A stretch of DNA of 64,000 nucleotides, from NCBI RefSeq assembly GCF_001830555.1, contig NZ_MIAM01000064.1, positions 1 to 64,000 on the forward strand, given 5' to 3'. The position numbers and the translations under genes were made by a program. This document shows, piece by piece, positions 18,131-28,356 of this stretch. Below the pieces are notes generated by a model. It saw nothing but the letters and a program-made list of their open reading frames with translations. It was not told the DNA's origin and ran no database searches. This DNA comes from Sphingopyxis sp. RIFCSPHIGHO2_12_FULL_65_19. GTDB taxonomy: Bacteria > Pseudomonadota > Alphaproteobacteria > Sphingomonadales > Sphingomonadaceae. The first letter of the stretch is position 1. The number at the start of each line of letters is the position of its first letter.

Positions 18131-19006
18131 TCAGAGCCGTTCGGCGAGCAGCGCCGCGACGCGTGCGGGGGCTTCCATCGGGATGAAGTGGCTGTGCTCG
18201 GCCCATAGTTCGTCGCGTTCGGCGCCGATCGCCGCACCGAGCCCGGTCCATGTGGGGCTCAGCGAAAAATCGAGCGGGCCGCCGCGCTCGCCCGTCGGCG
18301 CGCGGATGACGATCGACGGCGCAGCGAGATAATGCAACCATTCGTGCGGGTTGGTGCGCAGCGCATTCTGATACACCGATGCCTCGAGCGCCGGTGGGCA
18401 AGCCAGTTCAACCCCATCGCCATCCGCGGCGGGAAGCAGCCCGTAGGTGCAATAGTCGGCGAGCACGCGCGGGTCCCAATTGGCATAGGGCGGCCGGTCG
18501 GCAAAACGGGTGCGCATCGCTTCGGCGCTGGGCCACGCGTTGCGGCGGCGCGCGACCGGATGCTCGGCGGGATCGGGGATCGGGCGCGCGGCTTCGCCTT
18601 CGTATAGCGCCGGGTCCATGATCACCGGATCGATGAGAACGAGGTGCGCAAAGGCGGCCGGCCGCTGCGCCGCAAGCCGGGTCAAAATATAGGCGCCCAT
18701 GCTATGCCCGGCACCGACGATCGGATGCCCGCCCAAGCCGTCGAGCAACGGCAACAGCACATCGGCATTCGCCGCCCAATTGGCGAGGGTCGCGGGGCGA
18801 TAGCTGCGCCCATGACCGCGATGGTCGGGCGCCACGACATGCGTCCCCGCGGGCAAAGCGGCGACAAGCTGGTCCCACAAGCGCGCGTGAAAGCCGGTCG
18901 CGTGGAGCAAGAGGAGCGACGGCCGGTCCGAACGGCTGCCCCATTCAAACCAGCATATATCGCCCTCCGGCGTGTCCAGCCGGTGTTCGCGCGGCTGTTC
19001 GCCCAT
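18131..19006 (-). CDS. alpha/beta hydrolase
   Basis: 291 aa with an alpha/beta-hydrolase fold: oxyanion-hole segment LLLLHATGFHARLWD, strand-turn APDHRGHGRS, nucleophile elbow GAGHSMGAYI with Ser102, and a C-terminal catalytic His in AEHSHFIPMEAP. No membrane segment or signal peptide. The substrate is unknown. Its start lies three bases after the aspS stop, so it is probably co-transcribed with aspS. Confidence 0.9.
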   Translation of the reverse strand: MGEQPREHRLDTPEGDICWFEWGSRSDRPSLLLLHATGFHARLWDQLVAALPAGTHVVAPDHRGHGRSYRPATLANWAANADVLLPLLDGLGGHPIVGAGHSMGAYILTRLAAQRPAAFAHLVLIDPVIMDPALYEGEAARPIPDPAEHPVARRRNAWPSAEAMRTRFADRPPYANWDPRVLADYCTYGLLPAADGDGVELACPPALEASVYQNALRTNPHEWLHYLAAPSIVIRAPTGERGGPLDFSLSPTWTGLGAAIGAERDELWAEHSHFIPMEAPARVAALLAERL

Positions 19007-19009
19007 GCC

Positions 19010-20791
19010 CTAGCTCTTCGGGCCGTCGACGATACGGATGCCCAGTTCCTTGAGCTGCTTGTCGCTCACCGGCGCGGGCGCGTTCATCATCAGGTCTTCG
19101 GCCTTCTGGTTCATCGGGAAGACGACGACTTCGCGGATGTTCGGCTCGTCGGCGAGCAGCATCACGATGCGGTCGACGCCGGGCGCCGATCCGCCGTGCG
19201 GCGGCGCCCCGAACTTGAAAGCGTTGATCATGCCGCTGAAATTCGCATCGACTTCGGCCTGGCTGTATCCCGCGATCTCGAACGCCTTGTACATGATGTC
19301 GGGGCGATGGTTGCGGATCGCGCCCGACGACAGCTCGACGCCGTTGCACACGATGTCATATTGCCACGCCAGGATGTCGAGCGGGTCCTTGGTTTCGAGG
19401 GCCTCCAGCTCGCCCTGCGGCATGCTGAACGGATTGTGGCTGAAATCGATCTTGCCGGTGTCCTCGTCGGCCTCGAACATCGGGAAATCGACGATCCAGC
19501 ACATCTCGAACTTGTTGGGGTCGATCAGGCCCAGCTGCTCGGCAACGCGGGTGCGGGCGAACCCGGCCAGCTTGGCCGCCACCGCTTCCTTGCCCGCGGC
19601 AAAGAACAGGCCGTCGTCGGGACCAATGCCCAGTTCGGCGGCAAGCGCATCCATCTTGTCGGTGCCATGGTTCTTGGCGATCGGACCGCCCCATTCGCCG
19701 CCCTTGCGCGTCGCATAGCCAAGCCCGGCGAAGCCTTCACCCTGCGCCCAGCTGTTCATATCGTCAAAGAATTTGCGGCTTTTCTCGGCCGTCCCCGGCG
19801 CCGGGATCGCGCGCACAACGTCGCCCGCAGCCACGATGTCGGCGAAACGTCCGAAGCCCGATCCGGTGAAGTGCGACGACACATCACTGATGATCAGCGG
19901 GTTGCGGAGATCGGGCTTGTCATTGCCATATTTCAGCATCGATTCGCGATACGGGATGCGCGGGAACGAACCGGCCGGGGTGACCGACTTGCCGTTGGCA
20001 AACTCCTCGAACACGCCCGCGAGCACGGGCTCGATCGCGTTGAAGACGTCGTCCTGGGTCACAAAGCTCATCTCGAAATCGAGCTGGTAGAACTCACCCG
20101 GCGAGCGGTCGGCGCGTGCGTCTTCGTCGCGGAAACAGGGCGCGATCTGGAAATAGCGGTCGAAGCCCGCGACCATCAGCAGTTGCTTGAACATCTGCGG
20201 CGCCTGCGGCAGCGCGTAGAATTTGCCGGGGTGGACGCGGCTCGGCACCAGATAGTCGCGTGCACCTTCGGGCGAAGAGGCGGTCAGGATCGGGGTTTGA
20301 AACTCGGTGAAGCCCTGCCCGACCATGCGGCGGCGCAGCGAAGCGATGACGTTCGAGCGCAGCATGATGTTGGCGTGCAGCCGCTCGCGGCGCAGGTCGA
20401 GGAAACGATATTTCAGGCGGATATCCTCGGGATATTCCTGTTCACCCGCGACCGGCATCGGCAGTTCGATCGCCGCCGACTGGACCGTAACATCGCGTGC
20501 GCGCACTTCGATTTCGCCGGTGGGCAGGCCCGCATTCACCGTTTCGGGCGAGCGCGCGACGACGTCGCCGGTGATCGTCACGACGCTTTCGGCGCGCAGG
20601 CCGTCGAGCGTCGCAAACACGGCATCGCTGCTGTCGGCGACGATCTGGGTCAGGCCATAATGATCGCGCAGGTCGACGAACAACAGCCCGCCATGGTCGC
20701 GCTTGCGATGCACCCAGCCCGAGACGCGGACGGTCTGGCCGACCTGTTCGGCGCGAAGCTGGCCGCAATTATGGGTGCGATAGGCGTGCAT
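19010..20791 (-). CDS. aspS: aspartate-tRNA ligase
   Basis: Class II aminoacyl-tRNA synthetase charging tRNA-Asp. 593 aa from the ATG at 20791 ([13 protein letters not shown]). It has an OB-fold anticodon-binding domain ([19 protein letters not shown]), motif 2 region ([19 protein letters not shown]), a bacterial-type GAD insertion, and motif 3 ([14 protein letters not shown]). The longer reading from 20872 adds 27 residues before the conserved start. Some bacteria use a non-discriminating enzyme that also charges tRNA-Asn. That cannot be decided here. Confidence 0.97.
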   Translation of the reverse strand: MHAYRTHNCGQLRAEQVGQTVRVSGWVHRKRDHGGLLFVDLRDHYGLTQIVADSSDAVFATLDGLRAESVVTITGDVVARSPETVNAGLPTGEIEVRARDVTVQSAAIELPMPVAGEQEYPEDIRLKYRFLDLRRERLHANIMLRSNVIASLRRRMVGQGFTEFQTPILTASSPEGARDYLVPSRVHPGKFYALPQAPQMFKQLLMVAGFDRYFQIAPCFRDEDARADRSPGEFYQLDFEMSFVTQDDVFNAIEPVLAGVFEEFANGKSVTPAGSFPRIPYRESMLKYGNDKPDLRNPLIISDVSSHFTGSGFGRFADIVAAGDVVRAIPAPGTAEKSRKFFDDMNSWAQGEGFAGLGYATRKGGEWGGPIAKNHGTDKMDALAAELGIGPDDGLFFAAGKEAVAAKLAGFARTRVAEQLGLIDPNKFEMCWIVDFPMFEADEDTGKIDFSHNPFSMPQGELEALETKDPLDILAWQYDIVCNGVELSSGAIRNHRPDIMYKAFEIAGYSQAEVDANFSGMINAFKFGAPPHGGSAPGVDRIVMLLADEPNIREVVVFPMNQKAEDLMMNAPAPVSDKQLKELGIRIVDGPKS

Positions 20792-20893
20792 TTGATCGTC
20801 TTTCAATGTCCGGGGAGGCGCGCCGAAAAAACGCGCCGATACGGCCGCGCCTAAGGCAGCCCGGCGAGCCATTTGTCAAGGTGGAAGGCGCAA

Positions 20894-22405
20894 TCAGCAG
20901 GTCAATCCAAGCCCGTCGAGCACCTCGCTGCCGAACAGGGCGCGATCGGCCGGATCGGGAAGCAGCCGCCGCTGCGCCGCGCGCCAGCGGCGAAAATCCT
21001 CGCCATAGTCAGCGGCGACGCGCAGCGCGTCGAGCCGGCAGCTTTTCGCCCAATGCCGGGTAAAGGCGACCCCCTCGGCATCAAGGCGTTCGAGAACGCG
21101 CGCATAGGCGTCGGCGGTGCGCTGGCTGCGCGGGCCGTCGAAATCGATCACCGCATTATGCGCAAAGCGCGCGGGGGCAAGCAGCCCCTGCGCACGCTCC
21201 ATGAAACGCAGCGTGACCACGGTCGATCCGCCATGCCGTGCATAAACCGCGCACACCATTTCAAAGACATGCGCAAGATCGGCGCGGTCGATGGTGACCG
21301 ACGCGTTGAACAGGTCGGCGAGCGGCCGGTGCGTATCCAGCCCCTCTCCCCAGCTCCCATAAACGGGCGGCGCGTCGACGTCGGGGCCGCTGGCATAGCC
21401 TTGCTTCATGGCGAATTGCAGCAGCGCGCCGCGCGCCCATGGATAATCGTTGAGGAACCGGCCGAGCAGGCTGAGCGCATCGTAACCGGCGCCAAGTTGG
21501 CCCGGCGTCGCACGAGGATAGTCGTCGCGCCACGGCTCGCGATACAGGAAACGCAGCATCGCCGGTCGCTTGAACGGCTTGTAGGGATTGACGATCATCT
21601 GGACGAAATCGGGGTCCTGATCGAGCGCATAAGCCGCCGAGAAGCGTCTGAAATCCCCCTCCGCGAGCCAGTCGAGCGCCGCGCAGTCGACCTTGCGCAG
21701 ATTCTGGATCGGGCGGACCAGGAATTTCGGCACACTCTCCACGACCAGCGCGGTGACGATGCCGAGCGCCCCGACCGGAAGCTGCACCGCGGCGAACATC
21801 GCGTCGTCGCGCAGCGGCGCCGAGCCGGTGGCGGCGATGAAGGCGTCGCTCATCACGCCCACATCGGGCTCGACCCAGTGGATGCCCCCCGGCGTGACGA
21901 TCTGCACGGCGCGGATATGGTCCTGGATTCCGCCGGCTGCGATCATCGACCCGTGGGTGCCCGTTGCCGCTGCACCGGCAAAGGTCTGGCCGTTGCCCGC
22001 GCCGCTCGTCCACAAGGATCGGCCCTGTTCCTCCAGCTTGTCCGACACTTCGTCGACCAGCGCGCCCGCTTCGACGAGCATCAACGCGCCCGCATCGATG
22101 CCGGGGCGCACATCGTCGGCGTTGATGCGGAAACAGCGGTTGAAACGGCGCGTGTGGAGCAGCCAGCTTTGCGAACTGATATTGACGTTCGACGGCGACC
22201 AGCCCGCGCCGAGCGGACGGACGCGGCGCTTGGCCGCTGCGGCCTCGACCAGCCAGTCTTGCACCGACTTCGCGGCGATCGCGATTTCGTCGCGGCCGCG
22301 CGGCGCGTCGCCGCTGCGTAACGCAAAGCGCGTCGCCGCGTCGCAGGTGCCGGTGCAATGATAATTGGTCCAGCGCCCTTCCTCGCCCAGCTTCACGATC
22401 GGCAT
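20894..22405 (-). CDS. FAD-binding oxidase, D-arabinono-1,4-lactone oxidase type
   Basis: 503 aa flavoprotein of the vanillyl-alcohol oxidase/aldonolactone oxidase class. The FAD-binding PP-loop lies in VRPLGAGWSPSNVN, followed by GNGQTFAGAAATGTHGS and the long C-terminal ALO substrate domain. The ATG at 22405 overlaps the preceding small membrane-protein gene's stop (TGATG), and a longer reading from 22729 has no family resemblance. No signal peptide is present. The natural substrate (sugar lactone or alcohol) is not evident. Confidence 0.85.
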   Translation of the reverse strand: MPIVKLGEEGRWTNYHCTGTCDAATRFALRSGDAPRGRDEIAIAAKSVQDWLVEAAAAKRRVRPLGAGWSPSNVNISSQSWLLHTRRFNRCFRINADDVRPGIDAGALMLVEAGALVDEVSDKLEEQGRSLWTSGAGNGQTFAGAAATGTHGSMIAAGGIQDHIRAVQIVTPGGIHWVEPDVGVMSDAFIAATGSAPLRDDAMFAAVQLPVGALGIVTALVVESVPKFLVRPIQNLRKVDCAALDWLAEGDFRRFSAAYALDQDPDFVQMIVNPYKPFKRPAMLRFLYREPWRDDYPRATPGQLGAGYDALSLLGRFLNDYPWARGALLQFAMKQGYASGPDVDAPPVYGSWGEGLDTHRPLADLFNASVTIDRADLAHVFEMVCAVYARHGGSTVVTLRFMERAQGLLAPARFAHNAVIDFDGPRSQRTADAYARVLERLDAEGVAFTRHWAKSCRLDALRVAADYGEDFRRWRAAQRRLLPDPADRALFGSEVLDGLGLTC

Positions 22406-22734
22406 CACGCGTCTCCCAGCGGCAGGATACCGGCATGGGCGCGCCAGGCGATGGTGACCGGGCGCAGGAAACCGAAGGTCGCGATTCCGATCAGCATCTG
22501 GCGGCGCGTTGCAAAGACGCGAACGTCGCACAGGCCATGATCGGATTCGGGCGTAACGAACGGCTGCGCCGCGGCGCTCGCGAACCCCCAGCCCTTCAGC
22601 GTCACGACCATCGCTTCTTCGTCGAGTGGTCGTGGATTGGCGATCGATAGGAAAATATCCGCCTGCCCCGCGGCATATTGTCCGAAAACCATTGCAAAAC
22701 CAAGCGCGGCAAGCGCCCAACCGAGCCACATCAT
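22405..22734 (-). CDS. small membrane protein upstream of the FAD oxidase
   Basis: 109 aa, not recognised. It has an N-terminal hydrophobic helix (LGWALAALGFAMVFGQYAAG) and a second possible one near the C-terminus (MLIGIATFGFLRPVTIAW). ATGs at 22734 and 22731 are both possible; AAGGG lies a few bases upstream. Its stop overlaps the start of the oxidase gene (TGATG), so the two are coupled, and it may anchor or serve the oxidase. That role is inference only. Confidence 0.7.
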   Translation of the reverse strand: MMWLGWALAALGFAMVFGQYAAGQADIFLSIANPRPLDEEAMVVTLKGWGFASAAAQPFVTPESDHGLCDVRVFATRRQMLIGIATFGFLRPVTIAWRAHAGILPLGDA

Positions 22735-22855
22735 GCCCTTATCCCCTTCGTCATTTTCCCCAGCCGGTGTTCCGGCTTCGCGACCCGAAGAGCAACGGCC
22801 AGGTGCCCTACAATTTTTCCTGCCCGTTCCTTTCAACTAGCTGTATAGGCGCGCT

Positions 22856-24043
22856 ATGCAAGTCCATCCGTTGATCGAAACCAGCGCCGCGCTCGCCGAA
22901 TTCTGCGACCTGATCCGCAACAGCGATTTCATCGCCGTCGATACCGAATTCATGCGGGAAAATACCTTCTGGCCCGAGCTTTGCCTGATCCAGGTCGCCG
23001 ACCGCGACCATGCGGCGGCGATCGATCCGATGGCGTCCGGTATCGACCTGAAGCCGCTGCTCGACCTGCTGGTCGATAATGAGGATATGTTGAAAGTCTT
23101 TCACGCCGGCGGGCAGGATGTCGAAATCATCTTCAACCTGACCGGCAAGACGCCGCACCCGATTTTCGACACCCAGATCGGCCAGATGGCGATCGGCCAG
23201 GCCGAACAGGTCGGCTATTCCAATCTTGTCGAGGCATGGATCGGGCTGCAACTCGACAAGGGCGCACGCTTCACCGACTGGAGCCGCCGTCCGCTCGACA
23301 AGCGCCAGATCGACTATGCGATCGGCGACGTCACGCATCTTGCCAGGATTTTCCCGATGATGCTCGACAAGCTGATCAAGACCGGCCGCGGCCATTGGCT
23401 CGACGAGGAAATGGAAAAGCTTGCCGATCCCGCGAATTATAGCGTCGATCCCGACAAGGCGTGGCAGCGGATCAAGATCCCGTCGCGCAAGCCTGACGTG
23501 CTCGGCCGATTGCAGTCGCTTGCCGCTTGGCGCGAACGTGAAGCGCGGAACAAGAACCTGCCGCGCGGCCGGATCGTCAAGGACGAGACGCTGGCCGACC
23601 TCGCCGCGCACCCGCCGAAGGACCAGGACGGTCTGGGCCGTGTCCGCGGGCTGTCGGCGACCTGGCGCAGCAACGATATCGGCGCGCGGCTGATGGACGC
23701 ACTTAACAATGCGAAGCCGATGGCAAAGGACGACATGCCCGATCGCGCGCCGCGCGGGCCGGGGCTGGGCAAGGAGGGCGTGCTCGTCGCCGACCTGCTC
23801 AAACTGCTGCTCAAAATCCGCGCGCGCGAACTCAACGTCGCGGCGCGGCTGATCGCGCGAAGCGACGACCTGGAGGCGCTGGCGGCTGGCGGGCGCGAGG
23901 GCATCGCGATGATGCAGGGGTGGCGTTACGACGTGTTCGGCCATGCCGCACTCGACCTGGTCGAAGGGCGGATGGGCTTTGCCGTCAAACACGGCAAGCT
24001 GGTGATGAGCGAGATCGACGCCGCAACCGCCGCCGAAATTTAA
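22856..24043 (+). CDS. rnd: ribonuclease D
   Basis: 3'-5' exoribonuclease for tRNA and small-RNA 3' ends. 395 aa. The N-terminal DEDD exonuclease domain shows Exo I DFIAVDTEFMRENTF, Exo II in VFHAGGQDVEIIF, and Exo III with Tyr in IDYAIGDVTHLARI. An HRDC domain follows at about 210-285 (LQSLAAWREREARNKNLPRGRIVKDETL). It converges with ppx: the stops overlap on opposite strands at 24040-24043. Confidence 0.95.
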   Translation: MQVHPLIETSAALAEFCDLIRNSDFIAVDTEFMRENTFWPELCLIQVADRDHAAAIDPMASGIDLKPLLDLLVDNEDMLKVFHAGGQDVEIIFNLTGKTPHPIFDTQIGQMAIGQAEQVGYSNLVEAWIGLQLDKGARFTDWSRRPLDKRQIDYAIGDVTHLARIFPMMLDKLIKTGRGHWLDEEMEKLADPANYSVDPDKAWQRIKIPSRKPDVLGRLQSLAAWREREARNKNLPRGRIVKDETLADLAAHPPKDQDGLGRVRGLSATWRSNDIGARLMDALNNAKPMAKDDMPDRAPRGPGLGKEGVLVADLLKLLLKIRARELNVAARLIARSDDLEALAAGGREGIAMMQGWRYDVFGHAALDLVEGRMGFAVKHGKLVMSEIDAATAAEI

Positions 24044-25545
24044 AGCAACACCAGTTCGGGCTTCGCATCGAGCGCCTGCGCCAGCACACGCAGTCGGCGC
24101 TCGACCGATTCGCCGGCGAGCTGGTGCCACCCGGCTTCGAGACAAAGCTTCAGCTTGCCATCGACCAAAGAAATACCGCTGGCCTTCAACGGCGTCTCGA
24201 CGCCGCCGGTCAGCCGCTGCGCAAGCCGGATCGCGAGCCCCCATTGACGCGCGCGGGCCAGCCGTTCGGCCGACACAAGGGACCCCATCGCCGGAAATTC
24301 CGAATCCGCGCCGCCGAAACCTGCGTAAAGCGCCCGCGCAAGCAGGATGCGACCGGGAATGTCGATGCTGCGCCAATTGCCGTGAAAACCGATTTCGGTG
24401 CCACGTTCGGCGCGGAAATCGGGGTTCGCCGACCAGGCGACGTCGCTGAGCAAACTGGCGGCGAGGCGCACGCGGCTGTCGGCCGCCACCTCTTCGGCGA
24501 ACAGCGGCGCGATCCATTCGGCTATCGCGCGGCCGTGCGGGGCAAATCGCGCCAGCCGGCGTCCCTCGAACTCGGCGGCGACAATTAACGGGTCCTGCGC
24601 GCGCGTCTCTGCATCGAGCGCCTGGTAGAGTAGCCCTTCGCGAAGCCCCGACGACGACACCGTCATTTCGGGCACGTCGAGGATGTTGACCAGCGTGGCG
24701 AGCAGCGCCGCCGCATCGGGCAGCGCCGCGGCGCGGTTCGATGCCATGCCCGGGATCGCGCGCAGTTCCTCGAAGCTCAGCCGTTTCGACGCGCGAATCA
24801 GGCGGCGAAGCGCGCTGCGCGGCAAATGATGCTGGTCGAGCACCGCCAGCGGATCGCGCGTGAGTTCGAGGTCGAGGCGCGACAGCGCGCGCCACGAACC
24901 GCCGACGAGATAGAGCGGCAGGCCGGTGAGCCCTTCGCCCGGCCATCCCGCCGCGCGGAGCATCTTGCGCACCGCGCGCTCGAACGCCTGGTCGCCGTCC
25001 GCGCGCAACGCTGGCAGGCGAAGCACACCGAGCGGGAAGGACGCGCGGCGGCCGACCGTGCCGTTCGACACTTCCGCGAGTTCGAGGCTGCCGCCGCCAA
25101 GATCGACGGCGATCCCATGCGCGTCGGGAATCGCCGCGAGCACGCCGTGACCGGCGGCTTCGGCCTCCTCCTCGCCCGACAGCAAACGGATCGTCAGCCC
25201 CGCCTCGGCCGCGGCGGCAATGAAGTCGGGGCCGTTCGCGGCGTCGCGCACCGCGGCGGTCGCGACGCATTGCACGTTCTTCACATCCATATGTTTTGCA
25301 AGCAGCGCGTAACGGCGGAGCGCGACAAGGCCGCGCTCGGCATCCTGATCGGCGATGCGCCCGTCGATCGCGAGGCCGCGCCCCAGTCCGGCCGCGACCT
25401 TTTCGTTGAAAATCACCGCCGGCGCGCGCGCCGGCCCTTCATAGACGACAAGGCGTACCGAGTTCGAGCCGATGTCGATGACGGCCGATCGGCTGACCGC
25501 CAGTTTCGAGGCACGCAAAAAGGTCAAATTCTTCTCAATCTTCAC
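24040..25545 (-). CDS. ppx: exopolyphosphatase / Ppx-GppA phosphatase
   Basis: Hydrolyses terminal phosphates of polyphosphate (and possibly pppGpp). 501 aa of the actin-like ASKHA fold: phosphate-1 motif VIDIGSNSVRLVVYEG, catalytic region VATAAVRDAANG and LLSGEEEAEAAGHG, phosphate-2 motif AVDLGGGSLELAEV. The extended C-terminus fits long Ppx forms. The ATG at 25545 overlaps the ppk1 stop by 11 nt, so synthesis and breakdown of polyphosphate are coupled. Confidence 0.93.
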   Translation of the reverse strand: MKIEKNLTFLRASKLAVSRSAVIDIGSNSVRLVVYEGPARAPAVIFNEKVAAGLGRGLAIDGRIADQDAERGLVALRRYALLAKHMDVKNVQCVATAAVRDAANGPDFIAAAAEAGLTIRLLSGEEEAEAAGHGVLAAIPDAHGIAVDLGGGSLELAEVSNGTVGRRASFPLGVLRLPALRADGDQAFERAVRKMLRAAGWPGEGLTGLPLYLVGGSWRALSRLDLELTRDPLAVLDQHHLPRSALRRLIRASKRLSFEELRAIPGMASNRAAALPDAAALLATLVNILDVPEMTVSSSGLREGLLYQALDAETRAQDPLIVAAEFEGRRLARFAPHGRAIAEWIAPLFAEEVAADSRVRLAASLLSDVAWSANPDFRAERGTEIGFHGNWRSIDIPGRILLARALYAGFGGADSEFPAMGSLVSAERLARARQWGLAIRLAQRLTGGVETPLKASGISLVDGKLKLCLEAGWHQLAGESVERRLRVLAQALDAKPELVLL

Positions 25546-27706
25546 GCATGTTGAATGCCAGCGTCGGCACGTCCTGGCGCTTGTGAAGCGCGGTGCCGCG
25601 ACCCGACAACGACGGGTTGTTCATAAAATAATGGTGCAGGTTAAACGGCTTGTCATCGGGCGCCATCCGCACCGAAGTGCCATCGGGTTGCAATATCCAG
25701 CTTTGTTCATTGTCGATCAGGTTGGCGACCAGCACCTGGTCGAGGATCTGATCGTGAACTGTCGGATTTTGGATCGGGATCATATATTCGACACGGCGGT
25801 CGAAATTGCGCGGCATCCAATCGGCACTGCTGATATACAGCTTTGCCGCACGGTGCGGCAGCGGCGCGCCGTTCGCAAAGGCCCAGACGCGGCTGTGCTC
25901 CAGAAAACGGCCGACGACCGATTTGACGCGGATCGTTTCGGACAGTCCCGGCACATCGGGCCGCAGGCAGCAGATGCCGCGCACGATCAATTCGATCGGC
26001 ACGCCCGCCGCGCTCGCCTCATAGAGTTTGTCGATGATGTCGGGATCGACCAGGCTGTTCATCTTGGCCCAGACGCCCGACGGCTGCCCCGTCTTTGCCG
26101 CGGCGATTTCGGCGTCGATCAACTGGCTCAGATGGGCGCGCATGTTCAGCGGCGACATGGTGATCAGGTCGAGCCGTTCGGGTTCGACATAGCCGGTGAT
26201 ATAGTTGAACAGCTGCGCCGCGTCGCGCCCGGCGCGCGGGTCGGCGGTAAAGAAGCTGAGGTCGGTATAGATTCGCGCCGTCACCGGGTGGTAATTGCCC
26301 GTGCCAAAGTGGCAATAGGTGCGATACCCCTGCCCTTCGCGCCGCACGACCATCGAAATCTTGGCGTGCGTCTTCCATTCGATGAAACCATAGACGACCT
26401 GCACCCCGGCGCGTTCGAGCTGGTTTGCCCAGAGCAGGTTCTGCTCCTCGTCGAACCGCGCCTTCAATTCGACGACGGCGGTCACCGACTTGCCCGCCTC
26501 CGCCGCCTCGATCAACGCGCGGATCACCGGCGACTGGTCGCCGGCGCGGTACAATGTCTGCTTGATCGCGACGACATCGGGGTCGGCCGCCGCCTGCCGC
26601 AAAAAGGCCAGAACGACCTCAAAGCTTTCATAGGGGTGATGGACGACAATGTCCTTCGACCGGATCGCGGCAAAACAATCGCCGCCATGTTCGCGAATGC
26701 GTTCGGGAAAGCGGGGCGAATAGGCAGGGAATTTCAGGTCGGGGCGATCGACATCGACCAGCGCGGACAGCGCGGCGAGCCCGATGAAGCCGCCGATCTT
26801 GGCGACGATCGCCTCGTGCCCCTGAATATCGGCGCCCAGCACCTCGGCGATTTCGCCCGGCATGTCGGCTTCGAGTTCAAGCAGGATGACGCGGCCGCGG
26901 CGGCGGCGGCGGATTGCGGTGCGGAACAGCCGGACGAGATCCTCGGCTTCTTCCTCCAGTTCGATATCGCTATCGCGGATGATGCGGAACACGCCGAGCG
27001 AGCGGATCGTGAAGCCCGGAAACAACAGGTCGCCGAACAGTTCGATCAGATATTCGATCGGCACAAAGCTGCTGACCTGGCCCGGCACCGGCACGAAACG
27101 CGCCAGCGACGCCGGGATCATCACCAGTTCGCGCACCGTGTCGCCGGTTGCCTTGCGCTGAAGGTCGAAAATGACGCCGAGGCCGCGGTTCGGAATGAAC
27201 GGAAAGGGATGCGCCGGATCGAGCGCCTGCGGGGTCAGGATCGGGAAGATCTGGTCGATGAAATATTGGCGCAGCGCGGTGCGCAGCACTTCCTTGTCCG
27301 ACCCCGTGCCATGAACGACGATCCCCTGTTCGGCGAGCAGGCGGTGCAGCAGATGCCACTCGCCCTGCTGCTGGTCGACCAGGCGATTCACTTCCGCCTC
27401 GATTTCGGCGAGCTGTTGCCCCGGCGAGCGTCCGTCGGCCGACGGATCGTCGATTCCCTGAAGCTGCTGCCCCTTCAGCCCGGCGACGCGGACCATGAAG
27501 AATTCGTCGAGGTTGCTGCCCGAAATCGACAGGAAGCGCAGGCGTTCGAGCAAGGGATGTGCCGGATTGCGCGCCTCTTCCATGACCCGGCGATTGAACG
27601 CCAGCCAGCTCAGTTCGCGGTTGAAGAAACGTTCGGGTCCGAAGGGGATTTGCGACGCGCCCTGGGCGTCATTGTCGGCACGAAGGGGCTGTCCGGTTAG
27701 CGACAT
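25535..27706 (-). CDS. ppk1: polyphosphate kinase 1
   Basis: Reversibly makes polyphosphate from ATP through a phosphohistidine. 723 aa, normal length. N-terminal region FFNRELSWLAFNRRVMEEA, C-terminal phospholipase-D-like domains with YCHFGTGNYHPVTARIYTD (a catalytic His region) and the DEEQNLLWANQLERAGVQV segment. Its start overlaps the hdaA stop by 10 nt, and its own stop overlaps ppx. Confidence 0.97.
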   Translation of the reverse strand: MSLTGQPLRADNDAQGASQIPFGPERFFNRELSWLAFNRRVMEEARNPAHPLLERLRFLSISGSNLDEFFMVRVAGLKGQQLQGIDDPSADGRSPGQQLAEIEAEVNRLVDQQQGEWHLLHRLLAEQGIVVHGTGSDKEVLRTALRQYFIDQIFPILTPQALDPAHPFPFIPNRGLGVIFDLQRKATGDTVRELVMIPASLARFVPVPGQVSSFVPIEYLIELFGDLLFPGFTIRSLGVFRIIRDSDIELEEEAEDLVRLFRTAIRRRRRGRVILLELEADMPGEIAEVLGADIQGHEAIVAKIGGFIGLAALSALVDVDRPDLKFPAYSPRFPERIREHGGDCFAAIRSKDIVVHHPYESFEVVLAFLRQAAADPDVVAIKQTLYRAGDQSPVIRALIEAAEAGKSVTAVVELKARFDEEQNLLWANQLERAGVQVVYGFIEWKTHAKISMVVRREGQGYRTYCHFGTGNYHPVTARIYTDLSFFTADPRAGRDAAQLFNYITGYVEPERLDLITMSPLNMRAHLSQLIDAEIAAAKTGQPSGVWAKMNSLVDPDIIDKLYEASAAGVPIELIVRGICCLRPDVPGLSETIRVKSVVGRFLEHSRVWAFANGAPLPHRAAKLYISSADWMPRNFDRRVEYMIPIQNPTVHDQILDQVLVANLIDNEQSWILQPDGTSVRMAPDDKPFNLHHYFMNNPSLSGRGTALHKRQDVPTLAFNMRED

Positions 27707-28356
27707 GTATCTGCATCCTGCCTTTCGAGGAGATCGGGATCGATCAGCCCCTGTGACAGTAATGTTTCACGGGTAAGACGAACGCCCACACGCCGCCCCT
27801 GTTCAAGCGAGGCGGCGTCGAGCGCCGCGACGACGCGGTGGATCATCGCATAGCTGCGTTCCATCCGCGGCACGATATAGGATGCGACACCGGGCGCCAA
27901 GGCCATGCCGCGCTGGGCAAACAAAGCTTCGATCAGGTCACGGGCCAGGCAGTCGTCGGGCTCGCCGATCGTCAGCACCGGCACCGCGGCGAGGCGCGAG
28001 CGAAGATCGGGCAGCGCGATGGTCCACGCGATGGGCGGCGTGTCGGCAATGACCAGCAACGGCGCGCCGCTGTCCGCAGCCGCGTTCCAGGCGTGGAAAA
28101 TCTCTTCTTCGGAAACGCTGTCCGGTCCGTCGATCACCCGTCCGCCGGTGTCGCGCGCGAACAGGCGGCCGATCAGGCTGCGTCCCGAACCGCGTGGCCC
28201 GACCAGAACCGCCGTACGGACCGGCCAGGTCGCGACGTGGCGCAGATAGCGCACCGCGTCGGCATTGCTCCTGCCGATGATCAGCGGGCCATCGTTGCTG
28301 CCGCCCGCGCTCCAGTCGAGCGGCAGGGCGATCTGGCCGGACACGGCGCGCGCCAT
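27697..28356 (-). CDS. hdaA: HdaA-like DnaA-related regulator
   Basis: 219 aa, resembling the AAA+ core of DnaA without its DNA-binding domain, as in Hda/HdaA, which with the DNA clamp switches off DnaA after initiation. The N-terminus has a QIALPLDW clamp-binding-type motif. The Walker A is GPRGSGRS (residues 53-60) with Arg59 in place of the usual Lys, and the Walker B region is PLLVIADT. It overlaps DUF2066 by one base upstream and ppk1 by 10 downstream. The hda-ppk linkage is known in alphaproteobacteria. Confidence 0.85.
   Translation of the reverse strand: MARAVSGQIALPLDWSAGGSNDGPLIIGRSNADAVRYLRHVATWPVRTAVLVGPRGSGRSLIGRLFARDTGGRVIDGPDSVSEEEIFHAWNAAADSGAPLLVIADTPPIAWTIALPDLRSRLAAVPVLTIGEPDDCLARDLIEALFAQRGMALAPGVASYIVPRMERSYAMIHRVVAALDAASLEQGRRVGVRLTRETLLSQGLIDPDLLERQDADTCR

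Noticed and set aside
25472-27700. A 742-codon plus-strand frame opposite ppk1.
   Set aside because: Antisense shadow; ppk1 is unmistakable on the minus strand.
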